Notes under the pieces: model-generated
Told to the model about the DNA's origin: nothing
Databases searched by the model: none
Seen by the model: only the letters and a program-made list of their open reading frames with translations
Origin: Methanothrix harundinacea 6Ac
Lineage (GTDB): Archaea > Halobacteriota > Methanosarcinia > Methanotrichales > Methanotrichaceae
Length of the DNA stretch: 64,000 nucleotides
Reading direction: 5' to 3'
Assembly: GCF_000235565.1 (NCBI RefSeq)
Contig: NC_017527.1
Location: forward strand, 62,001 to 126,000
Translations under genes and position numbers: made by a program
Shown: in pieces, positions 26,169-36,479 of the stretch
How the letters are laid out: each line of letters begins with the position of its first letter
Numbering within the stretch: the stretch's first letter is position 1

Positions 26169-26228
26169 CCGAACCCCCCGAGATCCCGATAGGCTCCAGC
26201 GATCGAAGATGCCACGATGCCGCCTCCA

Positions 26229-26780
26229 TCACCAGGAACCCAGGCGGAGGACCTCCAGGGCCGGCCTTTGCTGGGGGGCGGCCTCTTCCGCCAGGAGGTA
26301 ATCGACCCCGGGGCTCCTCTCGGCGATCTCCGTTCCGACGACCCGGTTCTTGGCCCGGAGGGCAGATCTGAGGTGGCCCTCAGCCTCGCGGCCGTAGGTG
26401 GTGGTCTCTGGGACGAAGGTGTAAGGATGGTAGTTGTACTCGGCCTGGATGTTGAGGTATATCCCGCTCCCGCCCCCATCGCCGCCGCAGCTGCCACCAC
26501 AGCTCCCGCCCTCGTCGACGTAGACCGTCATCGTCTTCGAGGCGGTTCCGCTACCGCTGACGCTGTAGGCGAGCTTGCTTCCAGCCGCACCCCTCTCCGT
26601 CTGGTATACTCCCATCTCGTTCATGTAGCCGATCAGGAATATCGACGACTGGTGGGTGACGTTTTTGGCGATCTTCCAGTCCGCATCCTTGCATTTCTGA
26701 TCATCGCAGCCTCCAAGAGCCGTCGGAGGGGCGAGCAGAAATAGCACCACGCCGAGGAGCACCGCCAGTCCTGCCTTCAT
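26229..26780 (-). CDS. Secreted protein, paralogue B of a tandem pair, C-terminally short
   Basis: A 183-residue secreted protein with a signal peptide (MKAGLAVLLGVVLFLLAPP). Its mature part starts WKIAKNVTHQSSIFLIGYMNEMGVYQTERG, parallel to paralogue A. It adds a Gly/Cys-rich insert, GGSCGGSCGGDGGGSG, not present in A, and lacks the last 40 or so residues of A, ending in ALEVLRLGSW. It may be a shortened copy. It is transcribed leftward just after nop5, from the duplicated promoter, which overlaps the nop5 stop codon. Confidence 0.7.
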   Translation of the reverse strand: MKAGLAVLLGVVLFLLAPPTALGGCDDQKCKDADWKIAKNVTHQSSIFLIGYMNEMGVYQTERGAAGSKLAYSVSGSGTASKTMTVYVDEGGSCGGSCGGDGGGSGIYLNIQAEYNYHPYTFVPETTTYGREAEGHLRSALRAKNRVVGTEIAERSPGVDYLLAEEAAPQQRPALEVLRLGSW

Positions 26781-26823
26781 CATCGACCTCTCTTCCCTCT
26801 GGGGAGATATGAATGCCCGTCCG

Positions 26824-26839
26824 TTATAAATCTGATGGG
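26824..26839 (-). promoter_or_regulatory. TATA/BRE promoter of paralogue B, overlapping the nop5 stop codon
   Basis: CCCATCAGATTTATAA on the minus strand; the same bases lie at 26151-26166. The nop5 stop codon (26824-26826) is part of the TATA box itself. Confidence 0.6.
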
Positions 26840-27765
26840 CTCTCGCCCCTACCCCTCCTCCCCCTGGAGGGCATCCCTGGCCTCCCCTTTCCCGCAGGGC
26901 TCGCCCTGATCTCATCGATCCGGCGGTCGAGGGCAGGCTTCAGCCGATCGTTCACCTCGCCGGAGAACCGGTCGATCCTGGCAGCGATGGCGAGCTTCGC
27001 CGCGAGAGCCCGAGCCGCCCTCCCCCGTAGCCTCCGGGGGGTCCCCATGACCGCCGGATGCCGGTAGATCATGCCATGCTTCGGCGAAGGCGCCTTCCCC
27101 CGGAGGTGCTTGAAGAGGGACTTCTCGGCGCCCATAACCTGGATCGCCGAGGCGGGCATCTCCGAGAGGCGGGCGAGCCCCCCGGCCCGGGAGATGATCC
27201 TCGCGGCCAAAAGCGGCCCCGCGAGGCTGGATAGGTTCGGGGAGGCCTGGACCGTCGCCGTCTCCAGGCTCCTCTGGACCGACCGGCGGGCGTCGGCGAG
27301 GTCGAGGACGGACCGGGCGACGACCCCTATCGCCTCCTCCTCCTCGGCGAGGGCCTCCGCCAGGGCTCTTCCCCGGAGGCGGCGGTCGTCGTGGAGGCGG
27401 GACCACTCGTAGAGCCGCTCCTCAAGGCGGTTTATCACCTCGTTCAGGTCGTCGAGGGCCTCGATCGTCTGGAGGAGCTCCGCCTCGGCCCCAGTCGAGG
27501 CCCGGAGCCTCCTCCTCACCAGCTCCATCGCCACCTCTCGGAGGGCGGCGTTGTACTCGGCGTCGTCGGGGAAGAGCCCCGCCTCCAGGGCGGCCTTCCG
27601 GATGTCGGGCTGAACCGCCGGCCTCCCGGCGGAGCCCTCCCACCCCGAGGAGGCCTCCTCCTCCAAAACCCCCATCAGCCCTTCGACGATCTCCGCCGCC
27701 CCTCCGGGGAGGCGGGAAGCCCCGAATTCGTCGTCGATATGCCCAAACCAGGTCCTCATCTTCAT
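26824..27765 (-). CDS. nop5: C/D box RNP protein Nop5 (Nop56/58 family)
   Basis: A 313-residue core protein of archaeal box C/D RNPs, which guide 2'-O-methylation with fibrillarin and L7Ae. The N-terminal part is short and acidic. A coiled coil spans about residues 100-165, followed by the Nop RNA-binding domain: PNLSSLAGPLLAARIISRAGG, then LARLSEMPASAIQVMGAEKSLF and a basic tail. The gene usually sits beside flpA (fibrillarin). It is not beside it here, which is notable. The ATG at 27765 is preceded by GGGATCTTGAGATG. Confidence 0.9.
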   Translation of the reverse strand: MKMRTWFGHIDDEFGASRLPGGAAEIVEGLMGVLEEEASSGWEGSAGRPAVQPDIRKAALEAGLFPDDAEYNAALREVAMELVRRRLRASTGAEAELLQTIEALDDLNEVINRLEERLYEWSRLHDDRRLRGRALAEALAEEEEAIGVVARSVLDLADARRSVQRSLETATVQASPNLSSLAGPLLAARIISRAGGLARLSEMPASAIQVMGAEKSLFKHLRGKAPSPKHGMIYRHPAVMGTPRRLRGRAARALAAKLAIAARIDRFSGEVNDRLKPALDRRIDEIRASPAGKGRPGMPSRGRRGRGESPSDL

Positions 27766-27884
27766 CTCAAGATCCCTTCTCCCGGCAGGGCCAATATTAC
27801 TTTCGCCCCGCCAGAAGCAACTTTATCTACCTTGAGAGCCTCTGGGATATTGCCTCTCTATTAAAAACTGGAGGTCAAAAGAAT

Positions 27885-29444
27885 ATGAATGCAGCTGTAG
27901 AGCAGATTCTGGCTCGGCTGCGGAACCAGAAGGTGGAGGTTCCTGCATCCGAGGTGGAGAGCCGTCTGGCCCTCCTGGTGGAGAAGTTCGGGGTCCCTGA
28001 GGGGGAGGCGGTCCGATCCGTCGTCAACTATTTTCTCAAAGAGCACGGCATCTCGCCGACGACCTTCGCCCCGAAGAAGGCCGAGATCCTCAAGGTCGGC
28101 GAGATCGACGGTCCAGGCCGGTGGATAGACCTGGAGGCGAAGGTGGTGGAGCTCTGGGAGCCGACGAGCAGCGCCATATCCCAGACCGGCCTCCTCGGGG
28201 ACGAGACGGGGACGATCAAGTTCGTCAAGTGGACCAAGGCCGACCTTCCGGAGCTGGAGGCGGGGAAGAGCTACCTCTTCAAGAACGCCGTCACCGATGA
28301 GTTTCAGGGGAAGTTCAGCGTCAAGCTGAACAGGACGAGCGGGGTCGAGGAGCTGACGAAGGTGGTGGCCGCCGCCGAGCCTTCGGCGTCGAGCCAGGTC
28401 CAGGAGATGAAGGTATCCGAGATCAAAGAGGAGGGGCGGTGGATAGACCTCCGGGCGAAGGTGGTCCAGCTCTGGGAGCCGACGAGCGAGACGATATCCC
28501 AGACCGGCCTCATCGGCGACGAGACCGGCACCATCAAGTTCGTCAAGTGGGCGAAGTCGGGGATCCCGGACCTCGCCGAGGGGAAGAGCTACCTCTTCAA
28601 GAACCTCGTCACCGACGAGTTTCAGGGGAGGTTCAGCGTCAAGCTGAACAGGACGAGCGGGGTCGAGCCCCTGGAGGCGGAGGTGGAGGCCTCCGATGCC
28701 CCGGGCGGCCAGGTCCAGGAGATGAAGATCTCTCAGATCGGAGAGGAGGGGCGGTGGATAGACCTCCGGGCGAAGGTGGTCCAGCTCTGGGACCCGACGA
28801 GCGAGACGATATCCCAGACCGGCCTCATCGGCGACGAGACGGGGGTGATCAAGTTCGTCAAGTGGGCGAAGTCGGAGATCCCGGACCTCGCCGAGGGGAA
28901 GAGCTACCTCTTCAAGAACGTCGTCACCGACGAGTTCGAGGGGAGGTTCAGCGTCAAGCTGAACAGGACCAGCGAGATTCTGCCCCTCGAAGAGGAGGTC
29001 GAGGTGAGCCCCCAGGAGGCGAATTTCACCGGGGCGATCGTCGACGTCCAGAAGGGGTCGGGGCTGATCAAGCGCTGCCCCATCTGCAGGCGGATGCTGA
29101 ACAAGGGGGTCTGCGGCGAGCACGGAAAGCAGGAGGGGACCTACGACCTCCGGATCAAGGCGGTCCTGGACGACGGGGTGAAGGTCCAGGAGGTGCTGAT
29201 CAACCGGGAGCGGACGGAGAGCCTCATGGGGATCAGCATGGAGGAGGCGAAGACGATGGCGATGGAGGCCCTCGACCACGAGGTGGTGAAGGGGATGATC
29301 GAGGAGAGGCTCCTGGGGAGGTACTATACCGTCTCGGGGCCGACCGTCGACCGCTACATCCTCGTCGAGATGATCTCCCCGGCCCGCCCGGCGACGGCCG
29401 AGGAGGCCGAAGACCTGGCGGCCCGGGCAGGGGAGGTGATCTGA
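27885..29444 (+). CDS. rpa: Replication protein A with three OB folds and a zinc finger
   Basis: A 519-residue single-stranded DNA-binding protein. Three nearly identical OB folds lie at about residues 66-155, 171-258 and 277-365. Each begins with GRWIDL, carries QTGL(I/L)GDETG and ends with FSVKLNRTS. A zinc motif follows at residues 398-413 (CPIC then CGEH), with a probable fourth OB fold around it. The first 60 residues form a helical domain. It protects ssDNA during replication and repair. The ATG at 27885 is nine bases after GGAGGT. It is followed 1 bp later by its partner gene. Confidence 0.92.
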   Translation: MNAAVEQILARLRNQKVEVPASEVESRLALLVEKFGVPEGEAVRSVVNYFLKEHGISPTTFAPKKAEILKVGEIDGPGRWIDLEAKVVELWEPTSSAISQTGLLGDETGTIKFVKWTKADLPELEAGKSYLFKNAVTDEFQGKFSVKLNRTSGVEELTKVVAAAEPSASSQVQEMKVSEIKEEGRWIDLRAKVVQLWEPTSETISQTGLIGDETGTIKFVKWAKSGIPDLAEGKSYLFKNLVTDEFQGRFSVKLNRTSGVEPLEAEVEASDAPGGQVQEMKISQIGEEGRWIDLRAKVVQLWDPTSETISQTGLIGDETGVIKFVKWAKSEIPDLAEGKSYLFKNVVTDEFEGRFSVKLNRTSEILPLEEEVEVSPQEANFTGAIVDVQKGSGLIKRCPICRRMLNKGVCGEHGKQEGTYDLRIKAVLDDGVKVQEVLINRERTESLMGISMEEAKTMAMEALDHEVVKGMIEERLLGRYYTVSGPTVDRYILVEMISPARPATAEEAEDLAARAGEVI

Positions 29445-29445
29445 G

Positions 29446-30309
29446 ATGGCAGGCTTCGCCCGAGAGGTGGCGAGGAGGGTCTACGCCGCGGAGCTGCGGG
29501 ACTCCGACCTCACCTTCAGGGAGAACGAGGACCAGTATGCTCCCCTCTACCTGATCACCCCGACGGGGGCCCGATGCAACCGGGTCCTCCTGGTGGGGAC
29601 CCTCACCGAGAGGGACAACCTGGGTGAAGAGGTCGAGTACTGGCGGGGGAGGGTCGTCGACCCCACCGGGAGCATCTTCGTCTACGCCGGCCAGTACCAG
29701 CTCGACGCGGCCCAGGTCCTGGCGGCGACGGAGCCTCCGGCCTTCGTCGCCGTCGTCGGCAAGCCGAGCGTCTACGAGACCGAGGACGGCAAAAGGCTGA
29801 TATCCGTCAGGGCCGAGGCGGTCCAGCGGGTCGACGCCGAGACGAGGGACCGGTGGGTCCTGGAGACGGCGGCGAGGACCCTCGATCGGATCGAGGCCTT
29901 CAGGGAGTTCCTGGGGTCGCCGGGGGCCGGAGGCTTCTCCAGCGGCGATCAGCTGATGAAGAGGCCCCAGCCGTCCGCGGAGGCCGTCGACATCGGAAAG
30001 GCCCACCACCACTACGGGACCGACCTGGAGAAGTACCGGCGGATGGTCGCGAGGGCCCTCGCCTCCCAGAAGGCGGAGGCGACGGCCGCAGTTCGGGAGA
30101 CGAAAGCCGCGCCCGGCAGGAGCGCCCCTCCGACCCCGGCCCCATCCTGGGATGAGGAGGGGGACGGCGGCGGACGAGGGGAGGTGGTGGATTTCCGGAT
30201 GCCCAAAGATCTGGAGGAAGATCTGGTGGACGCCGAAAGGATAGAGGAGGAGGAGGTCTTCTTCGGCGGACCGGGGAAGGCCCCCGCCAGGAAGAGGAAG
30301 GAGAGATGA
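29446..30309 (+). CDS. RPA-associated protein (RPAP/COG3390)
   Basis: A 287-residue protein containing one OB-like domain (about residues 30-135, e.g. RVLLVGTLTERDNLG and GRVVDPTGSIFVYAG) and a low-complexity acidic C-terminus. Homologues are encoded directly downstream of RPA in many euryarchaea and form the RPA3-type complex, stabilising ssDNA binding. The stop of rpa and this ATG are separated by one base (TGAGATG), so the two are translationally coupled. The C-terminal half is probably disordered. Confidence 0.85.
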   Translation: MAGFAREVARRVYAAELRDSDLTFRENEDQYAPLYLITPTGARCNRVLLVGTLTERDNLGEEVEYWRGRVVDPTGSIFVYAGQYQLDAAQVLAATEPPAFVAVVGKPSVYETEDGKRLISVRAEAVQRVDAETRDRWVLETAARTLDRIEAFREFLGSPGAGGFSSGDQLMKRPQPSAEAVDIGKAHHHYGTDLEKYRRMVARALASQKAEATAAVRETKAAPGRSAPPTPAPSWDEEGDGGGRGEVVDFRMPKDLEEDLVDAERIEEEEVFFGGPGKAPARKRKER

Positions 30310-30331
30310 TTCGGGGGATGGCGTTGAAAAG

Positions 30332-30340
30332 TTTATATAA
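30332..30340 (+). promoter_or_regulatory. TATA box of the Lrp-like gene
   Basis: TTTATATAA, about 34-42 bases upstream of the ATG at 30374, with GGTGGTGAT as a Shine-Dalgarno in the short leader. Confidence 0.6.
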
Positions 30341-30373
30341 TGCTGCCGGGTTTATATTAGGTGGTGATATGAG

Positions 30374-30604
30374 ATGGTGATAGGAGTTACGATGGTCAAG
30401 GTGGTTCCAGGGCAGGAGAGGAGCGTCTACAACGCCCTGAGGGAGATCGATGGGATAAAGGACGTCTATCACGTCTTCGGCGAGTACGACTTCGTCGTCG
30501 TCCTGGAGGTGGAGGGGCTCTCCGTCCTCAACCGCCTGGTGGATACCATCCGGGAGATCCACAACGTGACCGCGACCCAGACGGTGGTGGGGGCCGAGCT
30601 CTAG
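30374..30604 (+). CDS. Stand-alone Lrp/AsnC ligand-binding (RAM) domain protein
   Basis: A 76-residue protein consisting only of the RAM/ACT-like ligand-binding domain of Lrp/AsnC regulators: [20 protein letters not shown], then [20 protein letters not shown]. There is no helix-turn-helix, so it cannot bind DNA alone. It may modulate a full-length Lrp protein or bind an amino acid as a small sensor. It has its own TATA box and ends 20 bp before top6B; cotranscription with top6BA is likely. Confidence 0.83.
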   Translation: MVIGVTMVKVVPGQERSVYNALREIDGIKDVYHVFGEYDFVVVLEVEGLSVLNRLVDTIREIHNVTATQTVVGAEL

Positions 30605-30624
30605 GCTCCCGCCTCTCTTCTGAC

Positions 30625-32460
30625 ATGGAGATAGCAGAGGAGCTGGCCAAGCACCAGAAGGCCATCTCCGTTGCCGAATTTTTCGAGAAGAACCGCCAGA
30701 TCCTGGGGTTCGACTCGGCGCCGAGGGCTCTTATAACCACCGTCAAGGAGGCGGTGGACAACTCCCTGGACGCCTGCGAGGAGGCGGATATCCTCCCCGA
30801 CATCTTCGTCCAGATCCTGAGGAGGGGGGAGGGGTTCCGGGTCGTCGTCGAGGACAACGGCCCCGGTATCGTCGGTGGCGAGGTCCCCCGGGTCTTCGCC
30901 AAGCTCCTCTACGGCTCGAGGTTTCACGCCCTGAAGCAGAGCCGGGGGCAGCAGGGCATAGGGATATCGGCGGGCGTCCTCTACTCCCAGCTGACGACGG
31001 GAAGGCCCACGGCGGTCACCACCAAGATCGGCCCGACCCACCGGGCGGGGAGGTGGGAGCTGATGATCAACACCGCCACCAACGAGCCGGAGGTCCTGAA
31101 GACGGAGGAGACGGAGTGGGACCGCCCCCACGGCACCCGGGTGGAGCTGGAGATGGAGGGCTCCTACGTCCGGAGCCGGAGGCAGTCGATCTACGGCTAT
31201 CTGAAGAACGTGGCGATAGTCAACCCCCACGCCCGGATCACCCTGGTGGAGCCCGACGGGAACGTGGAGGTCTTCGAGAGGGCGACGGATAAGATGCCGA
31301 GCCCCTCCTACGAGATCAAGCCCCACCCTCTCGGGATGGAGCTCGGCGGCCTCATCAAGATGCTCCGGTACACCGATAAGAAGAAGCTGAAGAGCTTCCT
31401 TGCGGGCTCCTTCTCCAGCGTCGGGGCGATCATATCCCAGGAGATCTGCGACCGGGCGGAGCTCGACCCCGAGATGGCGCCCCAGGACCTGACCCACTCC
31501 GAGGCGACCCGGCTTTTAGCCGCCTTCAAGGAGATGCGGCTCAAGTCTCCCCCCACCGACTGTTTATCCCCCATCGGCGAGGAGCTGATCCGGGCGGGGC
31601 TCGAGAAGGAGTACCGGGTAGACTTCATAGCCACCACCAAGAGGCCGGTCTCGGTCTACGCCGGAAACCCCTTCCAGGTGGAGGTGGGCCTCGCCTACGG
31701 CGGCGAGCTGAAGGGGGACGGGAAAGTCGAGGTCCTGAGGTTTGCAAACCGGGTGCCGCTCCTGTACCAGCAGGGGGGGTGCGCCATAACCCACGCCATC
31801 GAGAACGTATCCTGGAAGATCTACTCCCTCAGCCAGCCCGGGGGCGGGGTCCCCGTCGGCCCCGCCGCCCTCCTCGTCCACATCGCCTCGACGAACATCC
31901 CCTTCACCTCCGAGTCGAAGGACGCCGTCGCCGACGTCCCCGAGATAGTGGCGGAGGTGGAGCTGGGGCTCAAAGAGGTGGGTCGGAAGCTCCGGAGGTA
32001 CATATCGAAGAAGTCCGCCCTCTCGGAGCGGAAGGAGAAGGAGGAGATCATAAGAAAGATCCTCCCGCGGATATCAAAGAAGCTTTCGGAGCTCCTCGCC
32101 CGGGAGGAGCCGGACATCAACCCCGTCGTCGCCAAGATCATGGGCAACCTCCTGGTCAAGAGGTCCGTCGCCTCCGAGAACGGCCTTGCCCTGGTGACCC
32201 TGGAGGTCGCGAACTACGGCGACGCCTCCAAGGCCTTCAAGCTCCACGAGACGGTCTCGGTGGAGGCGGAGGCCGTCGAGCCGCCGGCGAGGGTGATCGC
32301 CCTGGGGGACGGCTACGACCACCTCTGGAAGATCTCCCTCCGGCCGGGGGAGAGGCAACAGATCAGGTACACCGTCCCCTCGGAGGGGGTCCGGTTCTCC
32401 GAGCCGGTGGTGGAGGGGGTCGCTTCGGAGCTGGTCAGCGGCGCGAGGGTGGTGGGCTAG
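30625..32460 (+). CDS. top6B: DNA topoisomerase VI subunit B
   Basis: The 611-residue ATPase subunit of the heterotetrameric type IIB topoisomerase. The GHKL motifs are present: [20 protein letters not shown] (N box), VVEDNGPGI (G1) and [19 protein letters not shown] (G2). The transducer lysine lies in the helix near [11 protein letters not shown]. The A subunit follows with no intergenic base. The ATG at 30625 is the conserved start ([11 protein letters not shown]). It relaxes supercoils and decatenates DNA during replication. Confidence 0.96.
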   Translation: MEIAEELAKHQKAISVAEFFEKNRQILGFDSAPRALITTVKEAVDNSLDACEEADILPDIFVQILRRGEGFRVVVEDNGPGIVGGEVPRVFAKLLYGSRFHALKQSRGQQGIGISAGVLYSQLTTGRPTAVTTKIGPTHRAGRWELMINTATNEPEVLKTEETEWDRPHGTRVELEMEGSYVRSRRQSIYGYLKNVAIVNPHARITLVEPDGNVEVFERATDKMPSPSYEIKPHPLGMELGGLIKMLRYTDKKKLKSFLAGSFSSVGAIISQEICDRAELDPEMAPQDLTHSEATRLLAAFKEMRLKSPPTDCLSPIGEELIRAGLEKEYRVDFIATTKRPVSVYAGNPFQVEVGLAYGGELKGDGKVEVLRFANRVPLLYQQGGCAITHAIENVSWKIYSLSQPGGGVPVGPAALLVHIASTNIPFTSESKDAVADVPEIVAEVELGLKEVGRKLRRYISKKSALSERKEKEEIIRKILPRISKKLSELLAREEPDINPVVAKIMGNLLVKRSVASENGLALVTLEVANYGDASKAFKLHETVSVEAEAVEPPARVIALGDGYDHLWKISLRPGERQQIRYTVPSEGVRFSEPVVEGVASELVSGARVVG

Positions 32461-33543
32461 TTGAAGGACGCCGAAGCGACGAAGGGGAGGCTTTTGGGCC
32501 TCGCGGAGACGCTCTACGACCAGTTCCAGAGGGGGACGGTCCCCCACCTCGCTCTTCCGAGCAGGACGAAGAATAACCTCGAGTACGACCAGGAGGGGGA
32601 GATCTGGGTCTACGGCGACCAGGAGAGCGTCCGGTCCGTCAAGACCGTCCGGGGGGCGAAGAGCCTCCTCAAGACCACCTACCTCATCGAGCTTCTGATC
32701 AACGAGCACCTCCGGCAGAACCGGGGCTCGACCCTGAGAGAGATATACTACATCTCCGAGAACTGGGACGTCGCCAAGTTCGGGGAGCAGGCTGAGAGCG
32801 ACAGGCTCGTCGAGGACCTGGAGATCCTCACCGCCCTCCTGCGAGAGGACTTTCACGTCCGGCCCGAGGAGGATGGGGCGACGGTCTTCGGCCCCCTCAC
32901 CATCAGCGAGAAGACCCGGCGGGGGGAGAGGACGATCCACTGCCAGGAGGACGTCGGGGAGGCGGGCTACCAGATCCCCTTCAACGTCGACAACGTGGAG
33001 TTCAAGGAGCACGACGCGAAGTTCGTCATCGCCATCGAGACCGGCGGGATGCACGCCCGATTGATCGAGAACGGCTTCGACCAGGAGCACGACGCGATCC
33101 TCGTCCACCTGAAGGGGCAGCCCGCCCGGTCGACCCGCCGGCTGATAAAGCGGCTGAACGAGGAGCTCAGCCTACCGGTCGTCATCTTCACCGACGGTGA
33201 CCCCTGGTCCTACCGGATCTACGCCAGCGTCGCCTACGGCGCCATCAAGAGCGCCTACCTCTCCGACTATCTGGTGACGCCGGCCGCCCAGTTCGTGGGG
33301 GTCCAGCCGACGGACATCGTCAACTACGACCTCTCGACGGATAAGCTGACGGATCAGGACCTCCAGGCCCTCCGGTCCGAGCTCGCCGACCCCAGGTTCG
33401 CCACAGACTACTGGAAGGAGCAGATCCAGCTCCAGATCAAGCTCTCGAAGAAGGCTGAGCAGCAGGCCTTCGCCGGCAAGGGGCTCGACTTCGTGACGAA
33501 GACCTACCTCCCCGAGAGGCTCTCGGAGATGGGGCTGATCTAG
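32461..33543 (+). CDS. top6A: DNA topoisomerase VI subunit A
   Basis: The 360-residue Spo11-like cleaving subunit. The catalytic tyrosine lies in [14 protein letters not shown] (Tyr near residue 100) within the 5Y-CAP domain. The TOPRIM domain has the metal-binding glutamate in [11 protein letters not shown] and the acidic pair in [11 protein letters not shown]. The start is a TTG at 32461, immediately after the top6B stop; translation is presumably coupled. No other topoisomerase gene is in the window. Confidence 0.95.
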   Translation: MKDAEATKGRLLGLAETLYDQFQRGTVPHLALPSRTKNNLEYDQEGEIWVYGDQESVRSVKTVRGAKSLLKTTYLIELLINEHLRQNRGSTLREIYYISENWDVAKFGEQAESDRLVEDLEILTALLREDFHVRPEEDGATVFGPLTISEKTRRGERTIHCQEDVGEAGYQIPFNVDNVEFKEHDAKFVIAIETGGMHARLIENGFDQEHDAILVHLKGQPARSTRRLIKRLNEELSLPVVIFTDGDPWSYRIYASVAYGAIKSAYLSDYLVTPAAQFVGVQPTDIVNYDLSTDKLTDQDLQALRSELADPRFATDYWKEQIQLQIKLSKKAEQQAFAGKGLDFVTKTYLPERLSEMGLI

Positions 33544-33591
33544 GGGCCCGGCAGGGCCAAATTTTATATATTTCAGAGGGGTCCATCGTTC

Positions 33592-34392
33592 GTGGTCATC
33601 GACTTTCACGCTCACATCTACACCGACGATATGGCGCCAAAAGCCATCGCCTCCGTCAAGAGGAGGATGGGGGTGAGGGTCCCGGGCCTGGGCACCGTCG
33701 CCGACCTCCGGGGCTCCATGGCGAAGGCAGGGGTAGAAAGATCGATCATCCTCCCCCTTGCGCCCCTCCCCAAACACGTCCGGCCGACGAACGACTTCTT
33801 CCTCGCGGCCGCCGACGGCGACGGCCTCGTCCCCTTCGGGGCGATCCACCCCTTCCAAGAGGACCTCGAGGAGGAGCTCGACCGGCTCCAGGCGGCCGGC
33901 GTCCGGGGGGTGAAGGCCGTACCCTTCCTCCAGAGTTTCTACCCTGACGATCCGCGGTGCGACCGGCTCTACCAGGCGGTGGCGGATCGGGGGATGGTCC
34001 TCCTCCTCCACGCCGGCAAAGTCCCCGAGGACCTGCCGGAGTTCTTCGGGACCCCCGACCGCTTCGCCCGGATGGCAGAGCGGCATCCAGACCTCGTCGT
34101 CGTTCTGGCCCATCTGGGCGGCTGGGAGATGTGGTCCGGCGTCCGCGAGTACCTCATCCCGGCGGCGGAGAACGTCTACTTCGACACCGCCTACATCTCG
34201 CCGAGTTTGACCTCAGCAGAGGCCTGTGACCTGATCGTTGAGATCGGCGCTGATCGGGTCTTATTCGGCACAGACTACCCCTGGACCGACCAGGCGGAGG
34301 AGATCTGTTTCGTCGAGGGGATGGACCTCTCGGGCCGGGAGAAGAGGATGATCCTCTCGGAGAACGCTGAAAGGCTCCTATTCCCCAGATAG
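33592..34392 (+). CDS. Amidohydrolase family protein (COG2159)
   Basis: A 266-residue TIM-barrel amidohydrolase. The metal ligands are visible: HAH in VIDFHAHIY, LLLHAGK, VLAHLGGWE and the aspartate in FGTDYPW. Relatives decarboxylate or hydrolyse small aromatic and aliphatic acids; substrate unknown. The start is a GTG at 33592 behind a TTTATATAT box (33562-33570) 22 bp upstream. A T7 run follows about 45 bp after the stop. Confidence 0.8.
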   Translation: MVIDFHAHIYTDDMAPKAIASVKRRMGVRVPGLGTVADLRGSMAKAGVERSIILPLAPLPKHVRPTNDFFLAAADGDGLVPFGAIHPFQEDLEEELDRLQAAGVRGVKAVPFLQSFYPDDPRCDRLYQAVADRGMVLLLHAGKVPEDLPEFFGTPDRFARMAERHPDLVVVLAHLGGWEMWSGVREYLIPAAENVYFDTAYISPSLTSAEACDLIVEIGADRVLFGTDYPWTDQAEEICFVEGMDLSGREKRMILSENAERLLFPR

Positions 34393-34435
34393 ATCGACCG
34401 TGGGCAGGGATATGGGAGCCTCGGTCGAGACCAAC

Positions 34436-34442
34436 TTTTTTA
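34436..34442 (+). terminator. T7 tract after the amidohydrolase gene
   Basis: AACTTTTTTTAAC lies 44 bp after the amidohydrolase stop and 25 bp before the next start. It may end transcription of the upstream gene or form part of the Trm112-like promoter. Confidence 0.4.
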
Positions 34443-34466
34443 ACGGATCGTCGCTGTATTGAGGGC

Positions 34467-34661
34467 ATGAAGCGCGATCTGATGGAGATTCTGGCCTGCC
34501 CCCTCTGCAAGGGGGATCTGGAACTCGAAGCATTCGAGGAGAAGGACGGCGAGATCCTGGACGGGAGGCTCCGCTGTAAGGGCTGCGGCGAGGTCTACCC
34601 CATCGAGGACGGGATACCGAACATGCTCCCGCCGGATCTGCGGGAGGAGATGGGCCGCTAG
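34467..34661 (+). CDS. Trm112-like methyltransferase activator
   Basis: A 64-residue zinc-binding protein of the Trm112/UPF0434 family: MEILACPLCKGDLEL, then LRCKGCGEVYPIEDGIPNML. Its two CxxC pairs bind zinc. Trm112 stabilises several tRNA, rRNA and protein methyltransferases, and archaeal homologues bind a wide set of them. The ATG at 34467 gives a protein of typical length. It is monocistronic: its promoter lies in the T-rich region after the amidohydrolase. Confidence 0.87.
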   Translation: MKRDLMEILACPLCKGDLELEAFEEKDGEILDGRLRCKGCGEVYPIEDGIPNMLPPDLREEMGR

Positions 34662-34812
34662 CCTCGCGCCGCTGGCGCCCCCGCCAGCCCCGTCACCATC
34701 GGCCCCGAGCCCTTCAGGGCCAGCCTCAAGATCCCGCCTCAGGGCCTCCTTTTAAATTCTCTTTTATTCTGATCGTCACTCTTATCTAGGGACGAAAGCC
34801 CTTCCCGGATAC

Positions 34813-36432
34813 GTGATAAGCGCAAGATACATCGTCGTAACGGGCGGGGTGATGAGCGGCCTGGGCAAGGGGATCACCGCCGCCTCCATCGGTCGGATGT
34901 TGATGGAGCGGGGCTACAAGGTCACCGCCATCAAGATCGACCCCTACATAAACATCGATGCGGGGCTGATGAGCCCCTTCCAGCACGGCGAGGTCTTCAT
35001 CCTCAAGGACGGGGGGGAGGTGGACCTGGACCTCGGTAACTACGAGCGGTTCTTGGACGTGGAGCTGACCCGCGACCACAACATCACCACCGGGAAGGTC
35101 TACAAGACCGTCATCGAGAAGGAGCGCCGGGGCGAGTATCTGGGAAAAACGGTCCAGATCATCCCCCACATAACCAACGAGATCAAGGAGCGGATCCGGA
35201 CGGTGGCGAAAGAGAGCGGCTGCGACGTCTGCGTCATCGAGGTGGGGGGGACCGTCGGCGACATCGAGGGGATGCCCTTCCTCGAGGCGATGAGGCAGCT
35301 GAGAAACGAAGAGATGGGAAACATCGCCTTCGTCCACGTAACCCTCGCCCCCACCACCACCGACGGCGAGCAGAAGACGAAGCCGACCCAGCACAGCGTC
35401 AAGGAGATGAGGGCTCTGGGCCTCCAGCCCGACATCGTCTCTGTCAGGTGCACAAAGCCCCTGCGGGAGGAGACGAAGTCGAAGATCTCCCTATTCTGCG
35501 ACGTCCCGGTGGAGGGGGTGGTTTCCAACCACGACGTCGACGACGTATACCAGGTCCCCCTCCTCCTGGAGGAGCAGAGGACCCCCCTCTACCTGATGAA
35601 GATGCTCCGGCTATACCCTCTGGAGCACCGGACCGACTGGGTGGAGCTGATCGAGAAGATGGTCGCAATCCGGGATTCGGTGAAGATGGCCATCGTCGGC
35701 AAGTACACCACCGGGTCGCAAGGGACGACCCACATGGAGGATACCTACCTCTCGATCCGCGAAGCCCTCAAACACGCCGGGATCGAGGCGGGGGCCTGGC
35801 CGAAGATCTCCTGGATCGACGCCGAGGAGCTGGAGCGCTCCCCCGCCGCCGACCTCCTCGCCGACTTCGACGGGATCCTCGTCCCCGGGGGCTTCGGCGC
35901 CCGGGGGACCTGTGGCAAGATGGCGGCGATCAGGTACGCCCGCGAGAACGGCATCCCCTATTTGGGGATATGCTTCGGGATGCAGCTCGCCGTCGTCGAG
36001 TTCTGCTGCCACGTCCTCGGCCTGGACGGCGCGAGCTCCGGGGAGTTCGGGGAGACGCCGCACCCCGTCATCACCATCCTCCCCGAGCAGGAGGGGGTGG
36101 AGGATATGGGGGCGACGATGCGCCTCGGGGACTACGAGGCGATCCTCCGGGAGGGGTCCCTCGCCGAGGAGATCTACGGCTCCCTTCGAATCGTCGAGCG
36201 GCACCGCCACCGCTACGAGGTGAACCCCGAGTACATCCCCAGGATCGAGGAGAAGGGGATGATCTTTTCGGGGAAGAACCGGAACCGGATGGAGATCGCC
36301 GAGATCCCCGGCCACCCGTTCTTCTTCTCGACCCAGTTCCACCCCGAGATGAAGTCGAGGCCCGGCCGCCCCTCACCCCCGTTCCTGGCATTCGTAAGGG
36401 CGATGAGGGAGCGGGCGGGGAAGCGGGGGTAA
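34813..36432 (+). CDS. pyrG: CTP synthase
   Basis: The 539-residue glutamine-dependent enzyme that converts UTP to CTP. The synthetase domain has [20 protein letters not shown] (the ATP/UTP loop) and [21 protein letters not shown]. The C-terminal class I glutaminase domain has the nucleophile in [13 protein letters not shown] and the His-Glu pair in [14 protein letters not shown]. The start is a GTG at 34813, matching the conserved first residues ([10 protein letters not shown]). It ends the conserved GC-rich block. The first AT-rich island starts about 40 bp later. Confidence 0.96.
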   Translation: MISARYIVVTGGVMSGLGKGITAASIGRMLMERGYKVTAIKIDPYINIDAGLMSPFQHGEVFILKDGGEVDLDLGNYERFLDVELTRDHNITTGKVYKTVIEKERRGEYLGKTVQIIPHITNEIKERIRTVAKESGCDVCVIEVGGTVGDIEGMPFLEAMRQLRNEEMGNIAFVHVTLAPTTTDGEQKTKPTQHSVKEMRALGLQPDIVSVRCTKPLREETKSKISLFCDVPVEGVVSNHDVDDVYQVPLLLEEQRTPLYLMKMLRLYPLEHRTDWVELIEKMVAIRDSVKMAIVGKYTTGSQGTTHMEDTYLSIREALKHAGIEAGAWPKISWIDAEELERSPAADLLADFDGILVPGGFGARGTCGKMAAIRYARENGIPYLGICFGMQLAVVEFCCHVLGLDGASSGEFGETPHPVITILPEQEGVEDMGATMRLGDYEAILREGSLAEEIYGSLRIVERHRHRYEVNPEYIPRIEEKGMIFSGKNRNRMEIAEIPGHPFFFSTQFHPEMKSRPGRPSPPFLAFVRAMRERAGKRG

Positions 36433-36479
36433 GGGGGCGAAAAGTGCGCATGGAGATTTAGTAATGCGCATATTATTTT

